A stretch of DNA of 49,029 nt, from contig NZ_BPMA01000017.1 of the NCBI RefSeq assembly GCF_026005215.1, positions 1 through 49,029 on the forward strand, written 5' to 3'. Within the stretch, counting starts at the first letter, position 1, and every line of letters begins with the position of its first letter. A program made the position numbers and the translations under genes. The stretch comes from Capnocytophaga catalasegens (GTDB lineage Bacteria; Bacteroidota; Bacteroidia; Flavobacteriales; Flavobacteriaceae). Under the pieces are notes generated by a model. The model did not search any database and was not told the origin of the DNA. It saw only the letters and a program-made list of their open reading frames with translations. Positions 40,956-49,029 of the stretch are shown piece by piece.

Positions 40956-41021
40956 AGTTCCAAGTTTCAAGTTCCAAGTTTCAAGTTCTAAGGACATTAA
41001 ACATTAAACCTTAAATATTAA
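40956..41021. repeat. Two adjoining heptamer repeat arrays
   Basis: AGTTCCA, AGTTTCA, AGTTCCA, AGTTTCA, AGTTCTA (40956-40990), then ACATTAA, ACATTAA, ACCTTAA, ATATTAA (40994-41021). Strict 7-base period. It lies between the endolysin stop and the promoter of the next gene. Confidence 0.8.
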
Positions 41022-41028
41022 AACCAAT

Positions 41029-41418
41029 TTACACCATCTGCCAACGTGCTTTTACTCCACGAATATCATAATGCGTAAAAGTTTTGTAAATACCAATGCC
41101 TCCTTGTTTCATTTTGCCTTCTTTTATCAGGTTTTCGATAGTCTGAGCTACTTTTTTGGGCGATACCCCTTGTATGACTATATCGGCAGCTTTACCCAAA
41201 ATATGCTGACTTTTAGGTGAGGCATTTTTTATTGTAGCGTTATATTTTGGGCTTCGATACCCGCTGTTAATCGTTATTTTTTTTCCTACAAAATCGCGCA
41301 AAACTTGTAGGTTTTTTGCCAATTCTTGAATATTTTTCAATACATCAGCGGGCATAGTTGAGCCGTCTTTGCTGTCAAATTCCGATTTTGAAAAATTATT
41401 TGTTAATTGAAAATCCAT
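41029..41418 (-). CDS. Phage endolysin, M15-type peptidase
   Basis: A 129-residue D-Ala-D-Ala carboxypeptidase/endopeptidase-like lysin that would cut peptidoglycan peptides. Zinc-site motifs: SQHILGKAAD (S-x-H-x-x-G-x-A-x-D) and FTHYDIRG (H-x-D). INSGYRSPKYN is the usual M15 segment. No signal peptide, so it depends on the holin-like proteins encoded just upstream. Confidence 0.88.
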   Translation of the reverse strand: MDFQLTNNFSKSEFDSKDGSTMPADVLKNIQELAKNLQVLRDFVGKKITINSGYRSPKYNATIKNASPKSQHILGKAADIVIQGVSPKKVAQTIENLIKEGKMKQGGIGIYKTFTHYDIRGVKARWQMV

Positions 41419-41429
41419 ATTTTTATACT

Positions 41430-41552
41430 TTAAAAATTTGCTAATGTTATTAAAAACGCTTTTCTTATAATGTATATCAGTAATGCAAAATAAGCGATAT
41501 ACGCTATGGTTTTAATATTCTGTTTCTGCTCCTTGCTTACTTTGAGTTTCAT
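41430..41552 (-). CDS. Hidden 40-residue membrane protein in the lysis cassette
   Basis: ATG 41552 to TAA 41430. A basic N-terminus (MKLKVSKEQKQNIK) is followed by one transmembrane helix (TIAYIAYFALLIYIIRKAFL). It overlaps the 3' end of the holin-like gene by 41 bases in another frame and ends 11 bases before the endolysin start. Position, size and topology fit a small holin, antiholin or release factor. Confidence 0.55.
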   Translation of the reverse strand: MKLKVSKEQKQNIKTIAYIAYFALLIYIIRKAFLITLANF

Positions 41553-42141
41553 TGTCGTTTTCATTGGTTTTTGCTCCATTTTGGAAACTATCAAAAAAAT
41601 CTTTTAATTTGCCTTCTTTTTCATAATTATAAAGCGCTTGAATAACAAACTTGGGCGGGTGTTTGCCGTCGGTAATTATAAAAATGTTTTTCAATGCTTT
41701 TGAAACAGGGTAAAGTACCGATATAAATTCAATCGTTCCAACAAATACGCTCCCAGCAAAGCTATCAAGTAGCGGATTTGCAAGCACTCGAAGCAAGATA
41801 TACACCGAAACCACTACGAACAGCATTTCGATTTCTTTGCGTAACATAATACCTATATTAAACGTGCCTCGTTTCCAATGATAACGAATGCCAACAATCA
41901 AATTGAGCAACAAAGCACTCGAAATAGACAACGCAAACACACGATTGTTGTCATACCATTGCGACCACAATGTATAAACGAACAAAAACGGCGTTGATTT
42001 GATAACAACATCAACGAAATAGCGCGTTTTGTCTTGCCATTTTACAACATTTATATTGGCAAAAAACAAAATAAGAGGCGCTATTAGTATTCCTATCTTT
42101 ATCCATTGTCTTTTGAAAAACTCTTTTACTTTTTCTTTCAT
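41512..42141 (-). CDS. Holin-like membrane protein
   Basis: A 209-residue protein with about four hydrophobic segments (IGILIAPLILFFANI; STPFLFVYTLW; FALSISSALLLNLIVGI; LFVVVSVYILLRVLA) and a charged, disordered tail. The stretch SKALKNIFIITDGKHPPKFV resembles C-terminal parts of Bacteroidetes phage holins. It directly precedes the small membrane protein and endolysin genes, the standard lysis order. Confidence 0.65.
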   Translation of the reverse strand: MKEKVKEFFKRQWIKIGILIAPLILFFANINVVKWQDKTRYFVDVVIKSTPFLFVYTLWSQWYDNNRVFALSISSALLLNLIVGIRYHWKRGTFNIGIMLRKEIEMLFVVVSVYILLRVLANPLLDSFAGSVFVGTIEFISVLYPVSKALKNIFIITDGKHPPKFVIQALYNYEKEGKLKDFFDSFQNGAKTNENDNETQSKQGAETEY

Positions 42142-42160
42142 TGTTTATAATTATAAATTT

Positions 42161-45100
42161 TTAATCTCTATGAGACATAATATACCAATCAGCTCCATAA
42201 TTGCGTACTACTAACGTATCTCCCCTTCCCATATCTATATAGCCTACGCTTCCGTTATATCTGTTACCATTATTATCCAATAAAAAACCACCTTCTGAAC
42301 CTTCAATACGCATTATTGCATCTGCGAAACTATGAGCGCAAATTATAGATAATTCAAAGGTTACATCTCTACCTACCGATTGTCTAATTTCAGAGGCTTT
42401 TGGTAAGCGAACGTGTCCATTACCTATTCGAGTTGTAAAAATATACGTGTGCGTTTTTGTGAAATTATCAACAATAGCTCCGTAATATGTACCTCCTCTG
42501 TAAGCGTCTTCAAATATTACAGAATTTCCTTTTTGAATGGAATTTCCTTCTTGGTATGTATCACCTTTCATATAGATAGCTCGTGTAATTCCCTGTTTTA
42601 CAATACCAGCTTTTGGGGTCATATCTATATAAATTCCATAGTTTTCATATTTTGTTGATTCTCCTTTGTTCATCAAAGAAAGTAAAGCAGCTATTTGTGA
42701 GCTTGATGATATGGTTTCTTTGCCTAATGAAACAAATTTATCTACATTGCCATCTCTGTCAGCAAATAGTATACTTCCTCTACCTAAGTGCAACCCTCCC
42801 TGATTTCTTGTATATTCGCCTCCACTTATCAAATGCGAAGGTTTGTCTATTTTATTTATAGTCTTATAATTTTCAACATCGAAATATCCAGATTGGATAG
42901 CTTCTGACAAAATTCTAAAATCACCAATAAAACACCCTTCTTTTGCGTGAAGTTTCGTTGCATATACGCGTCCATCTCTGGTTACTCGAAATGGGGCATT
43001 GTTTCTGCCTGCAAAATCACTTCCTGAATAAATACTTACATCATTGTTTCCTCCCACACCCGTAATTCCTGTGTTTGCTCCGTTTTCATTTCCTAATACA
43101 AGCGTACCTGTGGCTACTACATTGCCATCTATACGAGTTTCTGAAAGAAAATCTGTTTTGTTTTCGACTTTCGTAATTTTGGACGTATTTTGTTCTATTT
43201 TATGTCGAAACGTATTGGGAATTAAATTTGCATTATAGTCAATCGGATTAAATCGTGTATTGTTATTGTTTGTCCAGCCATTCTCAAACACTTCTACATT
43301 GATGTCTTGGTCTGTAAATACGTGATATTTTGCGCCTCCTCGCAAGTAAAATAGTTCTCTACTATCCGTCCAAGATTGGGAAATATCCAATAATGGTGAT
43401 TTTCCTTCTTTTGTCCAAGCGTATGTGAATATTTCAATTATTCGTTCTATGTCAATAGTTCCCCAGCTGCATCCGTTGGTTGTCCATTGACATAGTAACG
43501 AAAAACTTTTACTTCCGTGTGTTGCCCACGAAGGACTATGAACATTATAATACAAATCCATAGTTACTCTAAACGTTTTTCTGCCTGTCGGTGGCATACT
43601 CGAAGATACCACTGGAAACCATTTATTTTGGTCAAAAGTCGTTAAATCCAATTCGGTAAGTTTGAGGCTGTCCGCTTTTTTGTCAATATTCTGCTGTAAT
43701 TGATTTTGTGTATTCGTAATATTTTGATTTGTGTTAATAATCTGTTGTTGTACATCTTCGGGAGCGGGCGCCCAATCGGTGGCTTTGTTGCCTTTTTCTA
43801 ATTGAACTTTTTTAACATTTGTAGCCCCGTACAAGTGTGGAAATATTATGTGCCCCTGATAGTCATCTTTTTTAAACTTGAATGTAGTATTAAATCGTTT
43901 CCAATCTGTTGTGTTTTCAGCTGGAAAATGCCCATCTGTACTATTATTAAAAAATACTCGCCCTTGCAGATCTCCTTTTGCATCAAAAGAAAACGTATAG
44001 GTTTCTCCTTCAACAAGTGGTTGTGTTAATTCTACATCATAATAAAACGTATCTTTTTCAATATGTGAATTTCTAATTAAATTTCGCCCACCAATCCGCA
44101 AATTATTTACTTCTTTTTGACTGATTTGTTGGATTTGCTCTTTGCTTTCTCGTGTAAATGTTACATCGGCTACAATGTTTATTTTGTCATCTAACATTTC
44201 AATGTATTGCTTTCCATTACTTGATGCTATTTTGCGTGTTGTGATTTGACTGGGCAATACTTCTGTAAATCCGTACATTTTAGAAAAGCCTCTTGTGCCT
44301 TCACGTTCCGAATTGAGAATACCAAACAGAAAATGATAAAAACCCATCTCTTGTTCCATATGTATCACATTTTCAGACAGAAAAAAAGTAGCTTCCGAGT
44401 TTGTTTTATTGGCTTTCACATACAAATAATACGACTTTTTTTCATCATTTAATCTTCCTGAGGTAAAAGCTGGCAAATCCCAAAATTTATATTCACTAAC
44501 TGACCGCTTGGGCTTTATCGTGTCTATTCCCAATGTAAGATGTTGCAAAATGGACTTAGGTAGGCTTATTTGTTTTGTGTTGGCATCATACGTTACAGGC
44601 ACAATTACTTCATTAGTAGTGGTTTTATTATCAACAAAACGAAATTGTAACGAAGCATCGCCAACCATTAGTTGCATTGTCTGAATAGTAGCAGGATTGA
44701 TACTTTTGCTATATTCTGTAAAAGCGTTTTCTATCAAAGTTTGCGTTTCTTGTGTATCCTGAAAGCGTCTTTTTGAATAATCGATGATTTCTTTTCTTTG
44801 TTTTTGAGCTAATATTTCTTGTTGCTTGATTGTTCCAAATAGAGAAGAAATTCCCCCACTTACTACTTCATTGCTTAATTCTATAAGTGGATTTTCTGGG
44901 CTATTGATATGGTCTTTTATATTAACAATACGAATTAGAACCCCGTCAGGTTTGAAATGATTATCTTTAAAATTAACATACCCACCCAAAACAATTTTAC
45001 CTCCATAATTCGCCCAATTATTTTTTATGAAAATGCCGTCTAATTCTCCTACAAATGAAAATTTATCTTGCTCATTTTCATACAAATATTTTACCGCTTC

Positions 45101-46276
45101 ATTGAGCATTTCAAAACTTGCACCTGTTTTATTTTGCAGATTTGAAATATATTCATCGGGCATCTGCATACCGAAAACGGCAAATTGATCACCTTTCTTT
45201 GGGTGAAAATGTCCATATCGGTCGTCTTCGGGAAAGGTTCGCCCATCTTCTTCCTTGGGTATAATATGAAAACGTCCTTTTTCATACTTGACATCAAACT
45301 CTCTACCAGAAAGCATTCCACTCTCAAAGATAATCGTCAATTTTTCACCTGCAATCTTTAATTTCTCAAAATCAATCCCTTGCATCTGAGGACTTTGTAT
45401 AGAGTAATTATTACCTCCAATGTTTTTCTTCCATATTTGGTCAATCGTATAAACGGCTTTGGGATAAATATGAGATAAATCCAAACTTGCCTCATTGGTA
45501 AAATTCACTTTCTCTTTTCGCTCAATATAAAGCCCTTGCGGGTCTGTTTTATATACAATGCCATTGTAAGTAAATTCATAATTTTTTGGCAAAAGCAATG
45601 TATCATTCCCGTACTTTGAAGGGTCAATGTTTCTATCCCCTCCCTGTACATACAAGCGAGTTATACGCTGATTTTCTGAATTTCGACCTACACCCGATTT
45701 AAACCCGTTGCCTTTGCCATAAGCAAGCACCAATGGATTATCTTTATTGTATTCAACTTTTTTTAAATCAATCGTTTTATTCTTTATTTCCCATTCGGTT
45801 TTGAAAGTCTCAGCTATCAAGGTTAAAGCCTCTAAACAACTCTGATGATTGAAAGCAATGAGTTTTTCGTTACTTGATATGTATTCTCCGATTTTCCATT
45901 TATTGGCTGATGTATCATTTTCATTTAAAACATCGGTCAATAACCGCAAATACTCCTGAGGTGTTGCCGTCAAGGTAAATTTTACCTTTTTACTTACCAA
46001 ATCTTTAAATCGAATGGTAGTTAAAAGCGCTTGCGAACTTTCCATAACCAACGTATATTCATAGTGTCGATTACTGATTTTCTTAAAGTTTTGAGGCTTC
46101 AAAAGCGTGTATCTTTCGCCTTGAAAATCGCAAAACGAACCTATGGGAAACTCGATAAATTCAGGCAAATCAAACAATAATGTAATATTGTGTTCGCCTG
46201 CTATTTCACGAAGGCGATAACTATCATCTTTTACATCAATTTCTTTAAATTCGGTTTGAGAAATATATATTTTCAT
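42161..46276 (-). CDS. Large phage tail protein (tail tip / spike)
   Basis: A 1371-residue structural protein. The N-terminal ~470 residues look like a tail-hub or endopeptidase-tail region (MKIYISQTEFKEIDVKDDSY, LLFDLPEFIEFPIGSFCDF). A coiled-coil part follows, then a carbohydrate-binding-like module (RIGGRNLIRNSHIEKDTFYY, FSFDAKGDLQGRVFFN). The C-terminal region has DGRVYATKLHAKEG and RVTRDGRV repeats typical of fibre or spike shafts. It would contact the host surface. Order (tape measure, distal tail, this) is as in siphoviruses. Confidence 0.8.
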   Translation of the reverse strand: MKIYISQTEFKEIDVKDDSYRLREIAGEHNITLLFDLPEFIEFPIGSFCDFQGERYTLLKPQNFKKISNRHYEYTLVMESSQALLTTIRFKDLVSKKVKFTLTATPQEYLRLLTDVLNENDTSANKWKIGEYISSNEKLIAFNHQSCLEALTLIAETFKTEWEIKNKTIDLKKVEYNKDNPLVLAYGKGNGFKSGVGRNSENQRITRLYVQGGDRNIDPSKYGNDTLLLPKNYEFTYNGIVYKTDPQGLYIERKEKVNFTNEASLDLSHIYPKAVYTIDQIWKKNIGGNNYSIQSPQMQGIDFEKLKIAGEKLTIIFESGMLSGREFDVKYEKGRFHIIPKEEDGRTFPEDDRYGHFHPKKGDQFAVFGMQMPDEYISNLQNKTGASFEMLNEAVKYLYENEQDKFSFVGELDGIFIKNNWANYGGKIVLGGYVNFKDNHFKPDGVLIRIVNIKDHINSPENPLIELSNEVVSGGISSLFGTIKQQEILAQKQRKEIIDYSKRRFQDTQETQTLIENAFTEYSKSINPATIQTMQLMVGDASLQFRFVDNKTTTNEVIVPVTYDANTKQISLPKSILQHLTLGIDTIKPKRSVSEYKFWDLPAFTSGRLNDEKKSYYLYVKANKTNSEATFFLSENVIHMEQEMGFYHFLFGILNSEREGTRGFSKMYGFTEVLPSQITTRKIASSNGKQYIEMLDDKINIVADVTFTRESKEQIQQISQKEVNNLRIGGRNLIRNSHIEKDTFYYDVELTQPLVEGETYTFSFDAKGDLQGRVFFNNSTDGHFPAENTTDWKRFNTTFKFKKDDYQGHIIFPHLYGATNVKKVQLEKGNKATDWAPAPEDVQQQIINTNQNITNTQNQLQQNIDKKADSLKLTELDLTTFDQNKWFPVVSSSMPPTGRKTFRVTMDLYYNVHSPSWATHGSKSFSLLCQWTTNGCSWGTIDIERIIEIFTYAWTKEGKSPLLDISQSWTDSRELFYLRGGAKYHVFTDQDINVEVFENGWTNNNNTRFNPIDYNANLIPNTFRHKIEQNTSKITKVENKTDFLSETRIDGNVVATGTLVLGNENGANTGITGVGGNNDVSIYSGSDFAGRNNAPFRVTRDGRVYATKLHAKEGCFIGDFRILSEAIQSGYFDVENYKTINKIDKPSHLISGGEYTRNQGGLHLGRGSILFADRDGNVDKFVSLGKETISSSSQIAALLSLMNKGESTKYENYGIYIDMTPKAGIVKQGITRAIYMKGDTYQEGNSIQKGNSVIFEDAYRGGTYYGAIVDNFTKTHTYIFTTRIGNGHVRLPKASEIRQSVGRDVTFELSIICAHSFADAIMRIEGSEGGFLLDNNGNRYNGSVGYIDMGRGDTLVVRNYGADWYIMSHRD

Positions 46277-46308
46277 TTTTAACTTTTTTTCGTTTGTTTC
46301 AATAGTTT

Positions 46309-47106
46309 TTAAATAATAACGATATTCATATCAAACTGGCAACGCACACGGGTTTTATTTTCGTGCAAATCAAAATATAGCACTTTACTACTTTCATAAT
46401 AACATTGATAGGTTTTGGTTTCTGCTCTGAGTTCTCGTGCATTTTTCTTTATCCAATTATGCAAAAAACCATAATAAATATTCCAGAAGTTAGACAACTC
46501 ACAATTTAAAAAACATTTTATAGTTGCTTTTCGACTTTTCTTTTTTAAAGATTGGTCAAAGGTTTTTACACCCGAAAGTAGCCCATTGGTTACCTCTAAT
46601 ATGGGTTTAACTTCTTTCTCACTATACACATTTTCACTCCCTTCCAAAACAACTATTCCATATTTTGAAAAAGCAACACCATCTAAAAACCAATCATCCG
46701 TACCTTGATTGATAGTTACGGGGTTGTACGTATAATTCCATAACGGCAAATCATCACTTAGTTTTATTTTTATTTCTGATTTGTTTAAAAACTCCTGATA
46801 ACCCGAAAATTCAACAATCCGAAGTTTAAACACTTTCTCTACATCAGGAAAATACCAATCTCGGTGATTTTGCTCCAACAAAAAAGCAATAAAATCAAAG
46901 TATTTACTTTTATCAGCCAATAAAAACGATAATTCAAGCGTTTTTTTATCCAATTTAGGCGCTGATAAATCGACTTCCAAGCCGTCATATTCAGCCCAAT
47001 CGTTACTCAGAACGTTTTTCATCGAAGGGTACGAAACCAAACTTGAAAAATCATTGATAAGTAGCGTGGCTGTAAAATCGGATATGTTTTTTTGGCTGAT
47101 GGTCAT
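46309..47106 (-). CDS. Phage distal-tail-like protein
   Basis: A 265-residue protein between the tape measure and the tail-tip gene, where distal tail proteins lie. It is beta-rich (YDGLEVDLSAPKLDKKTLEL, then a second domain at KPILEVTNGLLSGVKTF). I set the start at ATG 47106, because a good minus-strand promoter (TTG 47150-47152, TAACTTTG 47125-47132) covers the start of the longer frame. Confidence 0.65.
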   Translation of the reverse strand: MTISQKNISDFTATLLINDFSSLVSYPSMKNVLSNDWAEYDGLEVDLSAPKLDKKTLELSFLLADKSKYFDFIAFLLEQNHRDWYFPDVEKVFKLRIVEFSGYQEFLNKSEIKIKLSDDLPLWNYTYNPVTINQGTDDWFLDGVAFSKYGIVVLEGSENVYSEKEVKPILEVTNGLLSGVKTFDQSLKKKSRKATIKCFLNCELSNFWNIYYGFLHNWIKKNARELRAETKTYQCYYESSKVLYFDLHENKTRVRCQFDMNIVII

Positions 47107-47124
47107 CGTTATATTTTTCAAATG

Positions 47125-47161
47125 CAAAGTTACAAAAAACGTGTAAAATCAACACGTTTTT
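47125..47161 (-). promoter_or_regulatory. Overlapping terminator and promoter between tail genes
   Basis: A perfect hairpin AAAAACGTGT/ACACGTTTTT (47135-47144 with 47152-47161) ends the tape-measure gene on the minus strand. TTG inside it (47150-47152) and TAACTTTG (47125-47132, spacing 17) form the promoter of the distal-tail gene. Confidence 0.65.
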
Positions 47162-47173
47162 ATAGGTGTTTTT

Positions 47174-49012
47174 TTACTTTATTTTTAGCCCATGCAATTT
47201 AATTTCTTCAAAATTTGAACTCATTTTTGATATATCCGTTTCTATTTTTGCCAATCTACCTGTATTGGTATCTATATTTGCTAAGTGTTGCAGAGACCTT
47301 GCCGAAAAGTCTTTCATAAAATCGGTACTTTCTTTTATTCCTTGTGCTATGGTAACTGCTTTTTTCAATTCTTCATTACTCACTCGTTGGAGTTCGTTCA
47401 TCGAGGAAAAACGAGCGCTTAATTCGCTACCTGTATCTTGGCTCATTGATTGTAAACCTTTTACTTGACCTTTTTGGTTTTCTTTATTGTTTTTCAATAT
47501 ATCTAACCCGTAATTATCTTTTCCTACTTTTTGTAATTGTTCAAGAGCTAAGTGCATATTTTTAGCAACACCGCTTAATTTTCCTGCACTTTTTCCGATA
47601 GCGTCTAAAAGTCCTGCTTCTCCTCTTTCTTTTGTTTGTTTGATAATATCTTGTTTAATTTCTTGAATTACGGGCTCTGCTAGAGCATCAAAAATCAGTT
47701 TTGTTCCCAAATCCTCAAAAATGGAACTTACTACCTTACGCAAAGCAATAGCTGCGTCTTCTCCTGCTTTAAATGCATCTACTAATGAATTTCTTAATTT
47801 GTTTCCTAACTCAGATAGTATCTCTGTGGCTATATCATTGATTTTCTTATTAGATTCTTCTATTTGTTTGTTCCAATCTTCAATGTTTTGTACAATTTCT
47901 TTTGTTTTTTCATCAAGCTGGTTGTTTGCCTTGATGTTTTCAAGTAGCGCTTTATTTACATGCAAAAGTCCATCTGCTCCTCGCCATACTAATTCAGGAA
48001 ATTCATGTAAAATACCGCTCCACTCTTGTTTTCTCTTTTTCTTGAACAGCCCCCCAACAAACCCAACAACTGCGCCGATAGCACTGCCTATGACTGTCCC
48101 TACTATTGGCACAACAGACCCAATAACCGCCCCCGCTCCCGCCCCCTGCAAGGCTGTATTAGCAACCGCCCCCCAGTCAGTAACATTTCTCGAACCTTTT
48201 TTTACCCTACCTTCATTTATTAGCTGGTGGATTTTCTTTTGTTGCTCTTCTGTTGCATAGGATAACGATTTTAGTCCGTCTTTCATTCGATTAACGTACT
48301 GGTGTGTAAGTCCGCTACTATTAAGTTCTGTACGCATTCTCAGCTCTTGTGCAAGGGCTAAATTATAATCTTCTTGCGCTTGTCTTTTGTCTCTTGCATC
48401 TTGTGCATTTTGCGCTCGTATGGCTCTGTTTCGAGCGGATATTTCCCCTATTGTTCCAGTAATAAAACTCACTCCTGCACTAATAGCTGAAAGCCACCCT
48501 TCACCCTTTGACATTCGCCCTGCATTTATTTGAATGGCAGTATTAAGTCCCTGCAATCCTACTTGTATGCCTTCCGTTATTTTTGCAAATGTTTTTAGTA
48601 AGGAACTTTCTAAATCATCACCTAATTTGTCGAAAATAGAAGCAATTCTCTCTGATACGTTTTGAAGTTCGTTTATTCCATTGCTTATATTGTCTGATGC
48701 TTGTAATTTGTTTTGTGAGGTTGTATTCGGGTTTAAAATAATATGAAACCCTTTTATCATATTTGTTAAATTGTTAGAAAAACTTCCCCTTGCTGTTCTT
48801 TTTAACTCTTCAAGTCTTTTGTTAAGTCGGTCTAAATATTCAATGTCTTCGGATTTAGTTAAGTCTAAGTTTTCTTTTACTTTCTCGATAGCTTTTTCAC
48901 TTTCGGCTATCATTTCATTTAACTGCTTATTTGTAAAGTGAGAAAAATCAGAAAATAATTTTTTTGTATATCCGTAATTAAAAATAATTTTGTATATTTG
49001 CCTCAAAATCAA
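47174..49012 (-). CDS. Phage tail tape-measure protein, probably truncated
   Basis: Up to 612 residues. The middle has the Gly/Ala-rich hydrophobic stretch AGAGAVIGSVVPIVGTVIGS AIGAVVGFVGG flanked by long helices (SEKAIEKVKENLDLTKSEDI; YVNRMKDGLKSLSYATEEQQ). That is the C-terminal half of tape-measure proteins, which are normally over 1000 residues. The frame is closed by TAA at 49016-49018. The open start is a TTG (49012) and the first ATG is at 48913. Protein-like sequence (KKLFSDFSHFTNKQLNEMIA) runs right up to the stop, so the N-terminal half appears lost or in another gene. Confidence 0.7.
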   Translation of the reverse strand: MILRQIYKIIFNYGYTKKLFSDFSHFTNKQLNEMIAESEKAIEKVKENLDLTKSEDIEYLDRLNKRLEELKRTARGSFSNNLTNMIKGFHIILNPNTTSQNKLQASDNISNGINELQNVSERIASIFDKLGDDLESSLLKTFAKITEGIQVGLQGLNTAIQINAGRMSKGEGWLSAISAGVSFITGTIGEISARNRAIRAQNAQDARDKRQAQEDYNLALAQELRMRTELNSSGLTHQYVNRMKDGLKSLSYATEEQQKKIHQLINEGRVKKGSRNVTDWGAVANTALQGAGAGAVIGSVVPIVGTVIGSAIGAVVGFVGGLFKKKRKQEWSGILHEFPELVWRGADGLLHVNKALLENIKANNQLDEKTKEIVQNIEDWNKQIEESNKKINDIATEILSELGNKLRNSLVDAFKAGEDAAIALRKVVSSIFEDLGTKLIFDALAEPVIQEIKQDIIKQTKERGEAGLLDAIGKSAGKLSGVAKNMHLALEQLQKVGKDNYGLDILKNNKENQKGQVKGLQSMSQDTGSELSARFSSMNELQRVSNEELKKAVTIAQGIKESTDFMKDFSARSLQHLANIDTNTGRLAKIETDISKMSSNFEEIKLHGLKIK

Positions 49013-49029
49013 TAGTTATGAATATTTTT
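48993..49029 (+). CDS. Start of a + strand gene, cut by the window edge
   Basis: TATATTTG (48993-49000) is a TAnnTTTG element on + and an ATG follows at 49018 (MNIF..., only four codons visible). This would be a gene divergent from the tape measure. Too little is visible to say more. Confidence 0.3.

Larger units (their letters stand above)
36761..49029. mobile_element. Prophage, left part
   Basis: From the tRNA-His 3' end to the window edge. On +: tyrosine integrase and a small DNA-binding-like gene. On -, read from the right: tape measure, two tail genes, holin-like, hidden small membrane protein, endolysin, four small genes, antirepressor, spanin-like pair. No capsid, portal or terminase gene is in view. 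No second copy of the tRNA 3' end is seen, so the right boundary is outside the window. Confidence 0.88.

Overview
The window reads as chromosomal DNA of a low-GC Bacteroidetes, most likely class Flavobacteriia. The recurring promoter is the Bacteroidetes type (TTG about 19-21 bases before TAnnTTTG). There is a type IX secretion 'type B sorting' protein, and DUF3127, DUF2461 and DUF6261 family proteins are present. I lean to Capnocytophaga from general gene content, but that is inference.

Left part (1-13.3 kb). A small membrane protein, a decayed reading frame, a DUF3127 + aat pair and ackA lie on the + strand. A leftward tripartite RND efflux locus follows. It reads TetR-type regulator, TolC, adaptor, RND permease, but three unrelated genes (nitroreductase, S51-like peptidase, Bro-N/DinD-like) sit between TolC and the adaptor. 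A 21-bp tandem repeat array and a 40-codon ORF separate the adaptor from the permease. The regulator is frameshifted in a six-base homopolymer.

Origin-like segment (13.3-27.4 kb). An AT-rich, gene-free stretch before rnr carries four DnaA-box-like 9-mers. About 12-14 kb further right, four parS-like palindromes cluster within 1.4 kb. Together these suggest the window lies close to the chromosomal replication origin. Between them are rnr (with an in-frame palindromic heptamer-repeat insertion), a 6S-like RNA, a cluster of unrecognised small genes (two paralogous proteins, one with a premature stop), a small lipoprotein, a T9SS-exported protein, trpS with an SDR gene, tRNA-Ser, a Crp/Fnr pseudogene with two nonsense codons, a VOC protein and DUF2461.

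Middle (27.5-36.6 kb). An arginase-fold protein that has lost its metal ligands, a LacI-family regulator, a degenerate ~42-bp repeat array and a DUF6261 gene come first. Next is a two-gene restriction-modification-like module: a candidate PD-(D/E)XK nuclease and a D12-class adenine methylase. It is bracketed by near-identical terminator/promoter cassettes. A long PurF-like amidotransferase, a polyprenyl synthetase and a DEDDh exonuclease follow.

Right end (36.7 kb to the edge). A prophage is integrated at the 3' end of tRNA-His. It has a tyrosine integrase and a small DNA-binding-like protein on +. On - it has tail genes, a lysis cassette (holin-like protein, a hidden 40-codon membrane protein, M15 endolysin), small phage genes, an antirepressor and an overlapping spanin-like pair. 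The ~150-nt leader of one prophage gene contains three copies of a 12-15-base element that could form mutually exclusive hairpins, one sequestering the start codon. I regard this leader and the 16.5-18.8 kb gene cluster as the best candidates for something undescribed. The tail tape-measure gene looks truncated at the right edge, where a + strand gene appears to start.
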